NCBI GenBank assembly: GCA_937916085.1
Contig: CALGGO010000108.1
Coordinates: 1 to 18,365, forward strand
Source: an uncultured Prevotellaceae bacterium
GTDB taxonomy: Bacteria > Bacteroidota > Bacteroidia > Bacteroidales > Muribaculaceae
Direction: 5' to 3'
Length of the DNA stretch: 18,365 bases
Under the pieces are notes generated by a model. The model had not been told where the DNA came from and did no database searches. It worked only from the letters and a program-made list of their open reading frames with translations. The stretch's first letter is position 1; each line of letters begins with the position of its first letter. A program made the position numbers and the translations under genes. This document shows positions 8,851 to 16,917 of the stretch, one piece after another.

Positions 8851-8893
8851 TCAATAAAAAGTTGGTTGCCAGTTTTCACAACCGGCAACCAAC
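8851..8893 (-). terminator. Rho-independent terminator after the 1455-residue protein gene
   Basis: A perfect 10-bp inverted repeat, GTTGGTTGCC at 8861-8870 and GGCAACCAAC at 8884-8893, encloses a 13-base loop. On the minus strand it is followed directly by TTTTTATTGATTTTT. It starts 31 bases after the stop of the minus-strand gene at 8924. The plus-strand side lacks a T-run, so it should act mainly on leftward transcription and protect the convergent AraC gene from read-through. Confidence 0.85.
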
Positions 8894-8923
8894 AATACAC
8901 GTATTCTGAAAAATTACTAATCT

Positions 8924-11900
8924 TTATTTTATAATCTTAGAAGAAGATTTAGAGCCGTTGCTGTACTCCTTCACAACGATATTCACACCGTTGAAAGGCT
9001 TGCTGCTCGACTGCCCCATGGCATTGTAGTAGGTAACCTGCTCCACTTGTCGTGAAGGATCAACCGAAACACCATTAATGGCGGTGATGACATCCTCTTC
9101 CTTTATTGTGGTTTCATAAATAGCCTCTAAGATGTAATAGATACTCTCATCGTCGTTATCGCCACGGAGAACAGCATGGCTGGCTGTCAAATCTTTTCCG
9201 TCTTGACTGGCATTTTTCATATTAGCATCTTTTTTGTAATAGAGGCGCACTGTGAACTGAACTGGCAATTCATCAATCACACCCGTCTCAGTGTCATTTT
9301 CGCGCACCTTCTGCGCTCCAAAGGTCATCTTGAGGTCGCCTTCATAGGTGGCATCAAATTCCTTATCACCGAAGACATATTCGTTGATACCATCAACGCT
9401 GATGTTCTCATTGTCGGCATTGTTGATGTCATCATACATATATTCGCCATTGGTGCCCAAGCGAATCATGTGAGCCTCACGCTCAGCCTCGGTCAAATTG
9501 GGGTTTGACTCATTGAGCAACGAAGGATCGACCTTGCGCCATACGCGGGCCTTGTAGAGCTCGTAACCGTTAGGGATATTAAGGTTGTCAACATTGAGTG
9601 GTATGTTGTAGTAGCAATAGGTCTTTCCATTCTCCTCCCAACTGTACTTGCTCATCTCAGCGTTTTCAGCTTTCACCGTCATAGTGCCCGATGGTGCAAG
9701 CTGCGCCGGTCCGCCGTAGGTGTTGTAGTCGGTGCGCTGCTGGCCGCTGAGGTTAAGGCCCTTAGAGAAAGCCTTCACAACCGGGGTATAAACGAAGATG
9801 CCGTTTTGCTCATCATCGGCAACGTAGTTATCGACGAAGCTTGCCCAAGCCGTCTGCTCCATGTCGGGCGACACGGGCACATCGGGCGACGTGGCATAGT
9901 AGCTTGAGCCCATGTCGTTCATGCTCACGGTGTAGAAGTTGCCTTGGTTGCCCGCCATGCCTGTAGGCGGCAACTCCTGCTCGGTCTCGTCGGTGGCAGC
10001 CGTCTTGAGGATGTAGCGGCTGTCGCTTTCAGTCCAGCGGTAGGCCTCATAGCGCAGGATGTCGCTCTTGCTGCTGAATTGCACGCTGGTCTTGAAAGCC
10101 ACCGAGGATGTCAGGGCGTGGTCGGTGTCGGCATCCACGGCAACCTGGTCGTAGCCGCCAATCTGCGTTTCAGTCTTATGTATGGGCACGACCACGTAAT
10201 TGCTGTGAGCCGCGTTCTCGCCCACTGAGGTGTCGGTGTAGTTGCTGGTCACGCTGTAGCGGTAGGCATTGGGGTGCGTGTTCTCGCCCACAGCGGCGAC
10301 GAAATTGTCGAAAATAACCAGTCTCTCAAGGTCGATATAGCCATTCTCATCAACGCTATAGGTGTGTGTCCAGGCGCTGTTGCCCTCCACGTTGTCGCCG
10401 TTGGCATGGTAGCCGGCAATGTCGCCGCTCTCCTCGCCCATGGCATGGGGGAACAGCGCCTTATCGGCTTGATTGGCCATTTGCACCGTGAGCGTGTTCT
10501 GTGACGGGTCAAATGTGATGGTTGCCACAGTCACAGCGTCGGTACCTTGCTCGCCTCCCAGGGGTTGGCGGGTGATGGTGAGTTGTGTGCCGGCGTCGAT
10601 CTTCTCGGTCTTGATGCCGTTGAGGCTGTTGCTGAGCATGATTTTGTTAGAGTAGCAGTTGCGCAGTTCTTGCGGCTCAAAGCGGCTGTAGTGTGACAGG
10701 TCTTGAAGGGTGAGCATCTCGGTGGGGTCGGTGCCGGGAATGACAAAACTCTGGTAGTTCGACATCTGCGTGTGCAGGAAGCGGTCGATATCGGTGCCGG
10801 AGACGGCAAAGGTCACGGTGTAGCTGTGGCCGTAGCGGGGCTGATAGACGTTGACATAGGTCTTGTCGCCGGTGGGCATGTTGCTCAGAGTGACCTGCAC
10901 GCGCTGGCTCTCGTCGTTCTGGTCGTCCAGCACGTTGCCCTGCGCATCGGTGTACTGGCCCTGTTCGTTCATGTAATAAACGGGCACGATGTGCTCCACG
11001 CCAAACTCGTCGATGATCACCTGCCACAGGTCATAGGCCTGCTCGTTGCCTGGCATGAACAAGTCGAGGTTGCTGTTCCAGGTGAGCGTGAGCATCATGT
11101 GGTCGTCCTCGGTCTTGTCGGGGGTGGCAGTGACCGGCTCCTGGTGGATGACATAGAGTGCCAACGTTGGCCGGTGCTCAAGGTTATAGACGAAATAGTC
11201 CACTCGAGCCTGGTCACGGTTGCCGTCATTCATCATGCGGTAGTCGGGCACGAAGAACATCATGTCGCGCACATCCTGGCAGTTGGAGCCATCTTCCTTC
11301 GGGTCAAACATCATGAATTGGTGTCCCACTCCTGTTCCATCGCGACGATAAGTGGTAGGTATCGACGTGCAGTCATGCTCAATGTCTAATGACTGCATGT
11401 TAATCAGTTTTTGATACAAGTCATAGTTGCCTGTGGCTGTACTCATATCATAGGCACTGAACTGCTCAAACATGTGGTGAATAATATAGTCGGCATCATG
11501 TTCTACCCAATGCTCCCTGCCATTGGAGGGATTATAGTAGAAATGGGGGAACGCAGTGTAGAGGTAAGTGTCGCGTGTTGTTCCGCTCTGGTCGGGGTCT
11601 GACGCATAGGCTCTTGTTGACTCAAACGGGATGCGCAGCCCACCCTTGCCCAGGATATAGAACTTGTTCATCTTGTCACAGTCAATCTTGAACAACGTGC
11701 CGGCATCCAGCCCCTCACCGGTACGTTTTGCCTCGGTGAGAATGCGCGCCGACTTGACTATTTTTGACGTATAATACCGATTGTAAGCCTGATAGTTTGG
11801 GAATAACATAGTTTCTGGATAATATTTTGCCAGGTATTCATCCATGGCTGTTGAGGTTAAGACGTATCTATAATCATCAAAGTCATCGGGCATTTCAATG

Positions 11901-13291
11901 AGCACCAGGGTGATGCCATCCACGTCGGGCCTTAAGGTGTGGGGGTTGCGCATGGCGTAACAGGCGTTCTGGATGCCGTCATAGCCATCGAAATAAGCGC
12001 TCAGAGCGGGAGTTCCCCACCCCAATCGGCGGCCACCAAATCTGTTGCTCGTGAAATTGGCGGCGTCGCCATTAAAGGCATATTGATCACCCGTGCGGTG
12101 ATACAATTCGAATATTCCGGGATAAGACACTTCCTTATAAGGCTCAGTAAAATTGCCGTCTCGGTCGAAGCCGCGGCGCAGGTTGCCGGGAATTTCGGTG
12201 TCGTTATACACATTGGTGAGCAGCGCCACAATTTGGTCGGGGTCGGTGGCCACTTCGCTCATCTTGCTTGTGTGGGTGTTGCCGTCAATGTCGGTCCATT
12301 CATAAGTCTTGTTGTCAAAGAACTCCTTGGTGGTGAAGCCATGATACTTCACCGGACGGGTGTGCTCAATGGTCATCGTAGGCAGGAAGTTTGACTGCGC
12401 GCTTACGGTCTCGGTAACCGGGTCGCCACCTTCCTCGGGGACGGTCGTGGCCTGATAGGAGTAGAAGCTGGCCCCTTGACGGGTGAGGATGCCCATCCAG
12501 TTGCAGTCGTTCACCATCGTTGCCGCACTGGTCACGTAGGTGTCGATGATGATGCGTCCGCCGCGGTATTGGTACGGCTGGTTGAACGTGATAGTGACCT
12601 TGTCAGAGCCGGTGGGCAGATTGCCGTTATAAACCTCGGTGAGGTTAGCGCGGTTGGCTGCCATCTCGGTGGCATCGGCAATGGTTACGGTAGGCGATCC
12701 AGAGTTTAATTCGCTAATGCTGACCGAAATGGTGGCGCCACCGGCCTCGTCGGGCAGATTGTTCGCCACATCGTCGGCAAGTGAGCTGCCATAGGTGGGA
12801 CTCACATAGAATGTGATGGATTGAATGAGGTCACCCACTTCCAGGCCATACAGATTCACCATAGGATAGATGAACTGGGCCTCGGTGCCCACGGTGCCGA
12901 AATGAGCGGTGCTGAACGGGACGTCGGCCGATTGACGGTTGGAATTGCCTAACAGGTAATAACGCATGTCCTGAGTGCAGATAATGCTTTGGATGGTGGC
13001 GTTATCCTCATCATAGAAGAGGCCTTGTGAACCATCGCCCGGCAGCAGACGTGGCGGCTGCGGAGCATTGAATTGGTCATAGAGTTGAAACCAATTACCC
13101 TGATCGTTGTTTAACATCAGCTTTGTGACATCAAGACCAGAAACATCGGCCTTTTCCTCTCTGAGTAGCTGCGCTTGGGCTGGCATAGCGACAGCCACTG
13201 CAAGCAGCATCCACAATGGCACTAGGTGCCACTTCGAACATTGCGTACTCACTCGCGCAAGCTGCTTTGTTGTTAAAAATAATAGATTCAT
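8924..13291 (-). CDS. Giant exported protein of unknown function with T9SS-like C-terminal tail
   Basis: This is a 1455-residue protein I do not recognise. The N-terminus has a long basic n-region, then a hydrophobic core (23-36) and a likely cleavage at AQA-Q (residue 40). The body is rich in Asp, Asn, Tyr and Thr with few Cys and many short beta-prone stretches, and looks like a string of beta-sandwich or fibre-like domains. I see no catalytic motif. The last 45 or so residues (VTYYNAMGQ, PFNGVNIVVKEYSNG, then SKIIK) match the form of type IX secretion/sorting tails, so export to the surface is plausible. It is monocistronic: an intrinsic terminator follows, and about 690 bases without a gene precede it. 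A promoter at 13503-13574 copies the susC promoter layout, suggesting co-expression with starch use. The middle third appears richer in G and C than either end. The gene is certain; the role is unknown. Confidence 0.85.
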   Translation of the reverse strand: MNLLFLTTKQLARVSTQCSKWHLVPLWMLLAVAVAMPAQAQLLREEKADVSGLDVTKLMLNNDQGNWFQLYDQFNAPQPPRLLPGDGSQGLFYDEDNATIQSIICTQDMRYYLLGNSNRQSADVPFSTAHFGTVGTEAQFIYPMVNLYGLEVGDLIQSITFYVSPTYGSSLADDVANNLPDEAGGATISVSISELNSGSPTVTIADATEMAANRANLTEVYNGNLPTGSDKVTITFNQPYQYRGGRIIIDTYVTSAATMVNDCNWMGILTRQGASFYSYQATTVPEEGGDPVTETVSAQSNFLPTMTIEHTRPVKYHGFTTKEFFDNKTYEWTDIDGNTHTSKMSEVATDPDQIVALLTNVYNDTEIPGNLRRGFDRDGNFTEPYKEVSYPGIFELYHRTGDQYAFNGDAANFTSNRFGGRRLGWGTPALSAYFDGYDGIQNACYAMRNPHTLRPDVDGITLVLIEMPDDFDDYRYVLTSTAMDEYLAKYYPETMLFPNYQAYNRYYTSKIVKSARILTEAKRTGEGLDAGTLFKIDCDKMNKFYILGKGGLRIPFESTRAYASDPDQSGTTRDTYLYTAFPHFYYNPSNGREHWVEHDADYIIHHMFEQFSAYDMSTATGNYDLYQKLINMQSLDIEHDCTSIPTTYRRDGTGVGHQFMMFDPKEDGSNCQDVRDMMFFVPDYRMMNDGNRDQARVDYFVYNLEHRPTLALYVIHQEPVTATPDKTEDDHMMLTLTWNSNLDLFMPGNEQAYDLWQVIIDEFGVEHIVPVYYMNEQGQYTDAQGNVLDDQNDESQRVQVTLSNMPTGDKTYVNVYQPRYGHSYTVTFAVSGTDIDRFLHTQMSNYQSFVIPGTDPTEMLTLQDLSHYSRFEPQELRNCYSNKIMLSNSLNGIKTEKIDAGTQLTITRQPLGGEQGTDAVTVATITFDPSQNTLTVQMANQADKALFPHAMGEESGDIAGYHANGDNVEGNSAWTHTYSVDENGYIDLERLVIFDNFVAAVGENTHPNAYRYSVTSNYTDTSVGENAAHSNYVVVPIHKTETQIGGYDQVAVDADTDHALTSSVAFKTSVQFSSKSDILRYEAYRWTESDSRYILKTAATDETEQELPPTGMAGNQGNFYTVSMNDMGSSYYATSPDVPVSPDMEQTAWASFVDNYVADDEQNGIFVYTPVVKAFSKGLNLSGQQRTDYNTYGGPAQLAPSGTMTVKAENAEMSKYSWEENGKTYCYYNIPLNVDNLNIPNGYELYKARVWRKVDPSLLNESNPNLTEAEREAHMIRLGTNGEYMYDDINNADNENISVDGINEYVFGDKEFDATYEGDLKMTFGAQKVRENDTETGVIDELPVQFTVRLYYKKDANMKNASQDGKDLTASHAVLRGDNDDESIYYILEAIYETTIKEEDVITAINGVSVDPSRQVEQVTYYNAMGQSSSKPFNGVNIVVKEYSNGSKSSSKIIK

Positions 13292-13496
13292 CGAATATTA
13301 CATTTGATTAACAAAATAAATGATAAATTGAATGTTTTTCTGTTATTGGACAATAATTACAACTTATAAATATAATATAAATGAAATTTCCTATTTTAAC
13401 GATACATGCAATGAATCGGCACGTATCTGTTAAATCTCGAATTCCACCTTCTTATTCAGTAAATCCAGTAAAAATCAAGGCAAAAACGATAGAACA
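13292..13496 (-). other. Long 5' leader of the 1455-residue protein gene
   Basis: If the -7 box at 13510-13503 is used, the message would begin near 13496 and carry about 205 untranslated bases before the start codon at 13291. The stretch is AT-rich. It has no open frame longer than a few codons on the minus strand and no strong hairpin that I can see. The leader is inferred from the promoter position. Confidence 0.4.
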
Positions 13497-13502
13497 GGAC
13501 TG

Positions 13503-13574
13503 CAAAATTATAGCCTACTGCCAAGAAAACAATGCCCTATTTTATAAAAATAATGTTCTATTTCAACGATTATT
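13503..13574 (-). promoter_or_regulatory. Promoter with tandem AraC-type operator, copy 2
   Basis: On the minus strand a perfect TAnnTTTG box (TAATTTTG) lies at 13510-13503. Two half-sites follow at exactly 21-bp offset: AATGCCCTATTT (13531-13542) and AATGTTCTATTT (13552-13563), identical at 10 of 12 bases. The block 13552-13574 matches 7918-7940 upstream of susC at 20 of 23 bases. The distance from -7 box to half-sites is the same to the base. It faces the gene starting at 13291. Confidence 0.65.
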
Positions 13575-13786
13575 CAGAGATGATTTTTAAAACCACTATC
13601 AATTATGATATGAATAATTCAAATTTATAAAGTTTTAGAACTTTAGAAACTTGAGTGAATAACAAATAGGCACATATTAAGGGGGGTCTATAAATTGCTT
13701 GAGTCTGATTGAGATGGCAAGACGGCCGAAACAAGAACATAACTTTTTGCAATTTATGATTCCACCAAAGACACTTTATTAATGTA
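13575..13786. other. Intergenic stretch without a credible gene
   Basis: Short open frames exist on both strands (13381-13590 plus; 13603-13815 minus), but neither has a convincing composition or a recognisable protein. Within it, 13680-13786 is less AT-rich than its surroundings and contains a 9-bp inverted repeat, ATAAATTGC (13690-13698) and GCAATTTAT (13749-13757). It abuts the palindromic element at 13787, so it may be a remnant of a larger insertion. I cannot identify it. Confidence 0.4.
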
Positions 13787-13961
13787 GAGGAGGTGTGCCA
13801 AAATAAAGGAGTCACGCTGTGCGTGAGAAATCATTCAAATCGTTCCAAATCTTACAAATAATTAATTCACTTAAAATCAATAAAATAACTTTTGTTTGAT
13901 TTGAGATGATTTGTTAGATTTCTGCGCGAAACGCACTAAACCAGAATTTTGACACACCCTC
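13787..13961. mobile_element. MITE-like palindromic element, about 175 bp
   Basis: The two ends form a long imperfect inverted repeat. The left end is GAGGAGGTGTGCCAAAAT (13787-13804); the right end, read on the minus strand, is GAGGGTGTGTCAAAAT (13961-13946). Similarity continues inward for about 65 bases per arm, including matched AGAAATC, CAAATC and a second CAAATC at the same spacing on both sides. No transposase is encoded. Ends of this type resemble insertion-sequence termini, so a non-autonomous element mobilised in trans is the simplest reading. No clear target duplication is visible. It begins 22 bases after the CocE-like gene's stop and could also act as its transcription terminator. 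Confidence 0.6.
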
Positions 13962-13983
13962 AGATACCCTTGTGACAGCTTTC

Positions 13984-15738
13984 CTATTTCAGCACTCCTA
14001 ACTGCAAGTAGCTCTGGTACTCGCCACCGCAGTGGATTATGTGGCGACCGCGATTGTCCTTTGACACATAGGCGGGTACGCCTGGATGGACGTTGCCTGT
14101 GATGTTGAGTGAGGTTACCATGAACCGCAAGGTCTCGCCTGGATGGAAGAGCATTCCCATGGGTGCCAGTGATACTTCGATTTCCACTATTTCGCCTTTT
14201 GAGAGTTTCTCGTCACGGTCGAAACTTTGAACGGGGATGATGTCGGTGGAGAGTTCCTTGTCGAGGTGACGGCGGCTCACTCGCAAGCGTCCGTAAGCAC
14301 CACTGTACTTTGCCACGCCTCCGTGGTTCTCAAGCATATCGTGGGTGCGAGGCGAGGTTGAGGGGATGGTGAACTGCCGCAGCACATTGTAGTTCTCGTC
14401 GAGTTTTTGCACAATGAGGAACAGGTCCATTTCATCGCTGCCATCAGCCTCAACATAGAGATGAGCCTTGGGATATCCGATAAAACTCGTTTCTTCCGTG
14501 ACCGGCAGATAGAACGAAGCCTTGGGTGCATCACTCTCGCAGAAATAGAAAGCAGGTACATCAGCCGCTGGAGCTTGCGTTTGGAGCTGACGAGTCAAGC
14601 CGTTCAGATAGAATTTCTTATATTCTGTATTGGTTGGCGGGAATGCAGTGGCAGGCTCATCAATCTTGTTGCCGCCCTTCATGTCGTGCAGGCAGTAGCG
14701 CACTGTCGGAGTGTCCTTCCAGCCATTCTCAATACCTTTCATATAATAGTCGAAGAAGCGCAGGCGTTCCTCCACATACTTGGGCTCATAGTAGTCCTGC
14801 CACTCCAGGTTGTCGTGGATGCGCAGCCATTTCTCTTTCGAGCCCAACTGTCGCCATGCACGGAAGGTGCCATCGGTGTGCAGCACGTTTGAATAGCTGG
14901 CCACCACTAGGATGGGAATCTCAATGTCCCACACACGGGCAATCTTGTCTTGCCATAGCGGGTGGTTGGCAAAGGGGTATTGACGGCTCTCTTCAGCCAC
15001 ATCTTCACGTTGACTAAAACCCTCGTGATTGTTCTGAATACCCTCAGTGAACACATAATCGGGCATTCCGCCAACGAGGCACATGTCACGATAGCCGTCG
15101 GTCAGCGCCTCTGTTACCTGTGTACAAACAAGGTGTGGCGGACGCTCGGCGGCGATGAACCACTGCGAGAATGAGAGGTAGCTGGTGCCGCTCAGGGCCA
15201 CCTTGCCGTTGCACCATGGCTGCTGCGCCACCCATTCCACTAGGTCGTAGCCGTCTTGTCCCTCCTGTGTGCCGAGCATGGTGCTGTCACCCTGAGAGCG
15301 ACCGATGCCACGTGGGTCGGGATGAACGATGGCATAACCTTTGTCGCACCAAAAGTCGGGATCGGGGCCTTCGAACTTTTGCAAACCGCTCATGCGCTTT
15401 TGGTCGAGACCCAGCAGGTTAAACAGGTTTTTGAAACGCTCGGCATTGCCCGAGTTCTTGCCATAAGGGCTCCAGGCTATGATGGCAGGCAGCGCCTCAT
15501 CGGTGTTTGCTGGCAGATATACATCTGTCAGAATTTTCACTCCGTCACGCAAGGGCACTTGTTCATCCTTGATGAAACGGATGTCATGCTCCAGCGGATG
15601 GAAAATCTCATCAACTACCATACCCTTCTGCAACAGGTGCTCACCAGCCTTCCAGTCGTAGAACTTTCCTTCATACTCCCGCACGTCGCGGTACTTCAGC
15701 GACGGCTTGCGAATCATCAGTTCTGTAATTTTGCTCAT
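13984..15738 (-). CDS. CocE/NonD family alpha/beta hydrolase
   Basis: This 584-residue protein has the two-part architecture of the CocE/X-prolyl dipeptidyl-peptidase (S15) family. An alpha/beta-hydrolase domain covers about 50-340, with the nucleophile elbow SGTSYLSF (Ser186) and the upstream DPRGIGRSQGD and GYDLVEWVAQQPW signatures. A C-terminal jelly-roll domain follows (about 365-584). No signal peptide is present, so it should be cytosolic. Where CocE has a Trp-Tyr-Asp carrying the catalytic Asp, this protein reads ASYSN (280-284). The probable catalytic His region is RIHDNLEWQDYY (306-317). Members hydrolyse esters or amides; the substrate here is unknown. It starts 14 bases after the HXXEE gene and is co-transcribed with it. 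The family is well supported. Confidence 0.88.
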   Translation of the reverse strand: MSKITELMIRKPSLKYRDVREYEGKFYDWKAGEHLLQKGMVVDEIFHPLEHDIRFIKDEQVPLRDGVKILTDVYLPANTDEALPAIIAWSPYGKNSGNAERFKNLFNLLGLDQKRMSGLQKFEGPDPDFWCDKGYAIVHPDPRGIGRSQGDSTMLGTQEGQDGYDLVEWVAQQPWCNGKVALSGTSYLSFSQWFIAAERPPHLVCTQVTEALTDGYRDMCLVGGMPDYVFTEGIQNNHEGFSQREDVAEESRQYPFANHPLWQDKIARVWDIEIPILVVASYSNVLHTDGTFRAWRQLGSKEKWLRIHDNLEWQDYYEPKYVEERLRFFDYYMKGIENGWKDTPTVRYCLHDMKGGNKIDEPATAFPPTNTEYKKFYLNGLTRQLQTQAPAADVPAFYFCESDAPKASFYLPVTEETSFIGYPKAHLYVEADGSDEMDLFLIVQKLDENYNVLRQFTIPSTSPRTHDMLENHGGVAKYSGAYGRLRVSRRHLDKELSTDIIPVQSFDRDEKLSKGEIVEIEVSLAPMGMLFHPGETLRFMVTSLNITGNVHPGVPAYVSKDNRGRHIIHCGGEYQSYLQLGVLK

Positions 15739-15752
15739 TGTTGTTATTCGTT

Positions 15753-16376
15753 TTAATTGTGTGTTGATTTATGATATCCTTCTTTCTTCGACTGTGGCAC
15801 GAGATAGGCAAAACCATAGACCATCATAGAGGCTTGGGCGATAATGCCGACGATAATGCTCACAATGTTAGCACCAGTAGAAACAAGGTTGTTAGCAAGG
15901 AAATACCAGATGGTGAAAACTCCCAGTGGAATGTTGAGCAGGATGCTGCACACCAAGCCAGGATTATACTTACGACCAAAGATAAAGAACATTACCACAT
16001 GAGCCGAAGCATTGAGGGTGGAGTAATAAGCTGTCCATAGTCCCCACTCGTTGCCGAAGTAGTGTGACAGCACGCCCGATAGCGGCAGCAGTACATACAT
16101 GAGCGGGATGTTAATCCAGAACGAGCCAGCCTTTGTGAGAGGTTTATCGGGCCGTGTTGAACCTAAAGGACCAAGGTTGAAGAACTTCAGGAAACCTCCT
16201 GGGGCAACATACTCCTCAAACTCGTGTGCCCAGTAAAACGGACATTGCAGCCAGATAAGGAACAGGCCAAAGTCCACATCTTTGACATAAAGCCAAATCA
16301 GAATAAAAGTGTAGATGGCGAGAAAAGGTGTCGCCTTCATCCAGTGCTCATAGAGCCAATTCAGAGTCTTTTTCAT
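15753..16376 (-). CDS. HXXEE domain integral membrane protein
   Basis: This 207-residue protein has several hydrophobic segments (about 17-30, 36-50, 89-105, 120-133, 141-160 and 165-190), consistent with five or six membrane spans. It carries the defining motif HEFEE (His51, Glu54, Glu55) and a downstream YNPGLVCSILLNIPLG segment, also typical of HXXEE proteins. The conserved His and Glu residues suggest a metal-dependent or proton-relay enzyme in the membrane, but the family has no settled function that I know of. It is the first gene of a two-gene operon with the CocE-type hydrolase (14-base gap). A -7 box lies 35 bases upstream of the start, within a promoter copying the susC layout. Confidence 0.8.
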   Translation of the reverse strand: MKKTLNWLYEHWMKATPFLAIYTFILIWLYVKDVDFGLFLIWLQCPFYWAHEFEEYVAPGGFLKFFNLGPLGSTRPDKPLTKAGSFWINIPLMYVLLPLSGVLSHYFGNEWGLWTAYYSTLNASAHVVMFFIFGRKYNPGLVCSILLNIPLGVFTIWYFLANNLVSTGANIVSIIVGIIAQASMMVYGFAYLVPQSKKEGYHKSTHN

Positions 16377-16410
16377 TGCCTTTATTTTTTTGTTTTTAAT
16401 TATTCTGTTG

Positions 16411-16482
16411 CAAAGGTATCACGATAAACTTATTAATACGTTGCCTTTAAAACGGAAGAAATGTTCAGATTCAATGATTATG
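16411..16482 (-). promoter_or_regulatory. HXXEE-CocE operon promoter with AraC-type operator, copy 3
   Basis: On the minus strand a perfect TAnnTTTG box (TACCTTTG) lies at 16418-16411. A degenerate half-site CTTTAA begins at 16445, and the block AATGTTC begins at 16460, followed by TTCAA and GATTAT. Block 16460-16482 agrees with 13552-13574 at 18 of 23 bases. Offsets from the -7 box are identical to the two other copies. The inner half-site is the weakest of the three. It faces the gene starting at 16376. Confidence 0.55.
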
Positions 16483-16917
16483 AATGTTTTTTAAACTTTC
16501 ATGGACCACTTTTCCGCGCAGCAACTGTGTATAGATTGTAATTGTTGCCATATTTTAGCGTCTGAGAGGCATGGCGAGTGGAAGGCTCGTGGCCGTCAGC
16601 GCAAGGTTGAGTATTTTGCCCAGCAGTTGTGCATCACGTCAAAGTATCTTGCTAGCGTAGTGCGCGACTCGTGTGGCAATACTCCACGTGAAATGATTCA
16701 GCGCTACACTGTCAACATGATAGCCCAACGACTGCGCACCACCCACAAGACAATAAAGGAGATCAGCGTTGAGATGGATTTCTCTAACGAATCATATTTC
16801 GGGAAATTCTTCAAGAAGTACATGGGTTGCTCACCAGCCCAGTACCGCAACAAGATGCGGCATGATAGCATGAGTCATCAATCCACAGCTGCTCTAGTTC
16901 CAAACAACGAAGTTTGA
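16461..16917 (+). pseudogene. AraC-family regulator remnant (DNA-binding domain only)
   Basis: An open frame from 16501 to 16917 encodes 138 residues containing a complete AraC double helix-turn-helix: VEYFAQQLCITSKYLASVVRD and IKEISVEMDFSNESYFGKFFKKYMGCSPAQYR. The N-terminal sensing domain of about 180 residues is absent, because only 124 bases separate this frame from the divergent operon. A second frame starting at 16461 reads FNDYECFLNFHGPLFRAATVYRL then stop. It resembles the end of an AraC sensing domain in a shifted frame, with two further stops before the homology moves to the 16501 frame. The tail after about residue 122 also looks foreign. A short DNA-binding-only protein could still be made and might compete for operators, but decay is the better reading. 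Confidence 0.6.

Noticed and set aside
10703..11389. 228-codon plus-strand open frame rich in Val, His and Leu.
   Set aside because: Antisense shadow of the GC-rich part of the 1455-residue protein gene.
13381..13590. 69-codon plus-strand open frame.
   Set aside because: It lies across the regulated promoter at 13503-13574 and has no protein-like features.
13603..13815. 70-codon minus-strand open frame running into the MITE-like element.
   Set aside because: It starts inside the palindrome and lacks a recognisable domain; any coding origin would be decayed.
16460..16494. AATGTT repeated at 16460 and 16483 as an extra operator pair.
   Set aside because: The offset is 23 bp, not 21, and the second copy is a simple T-run; it does not fit the layout of the three accepted sites.
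16513..16650. Apparent duplication of AQQLCI (16516 and 16619) within the AraC remnant.
   Set aside because: Nucleotide similarity covers only about 15 bases with several mismatches. A frameshifted sensing-domain remnant explains the first copy at least as well.
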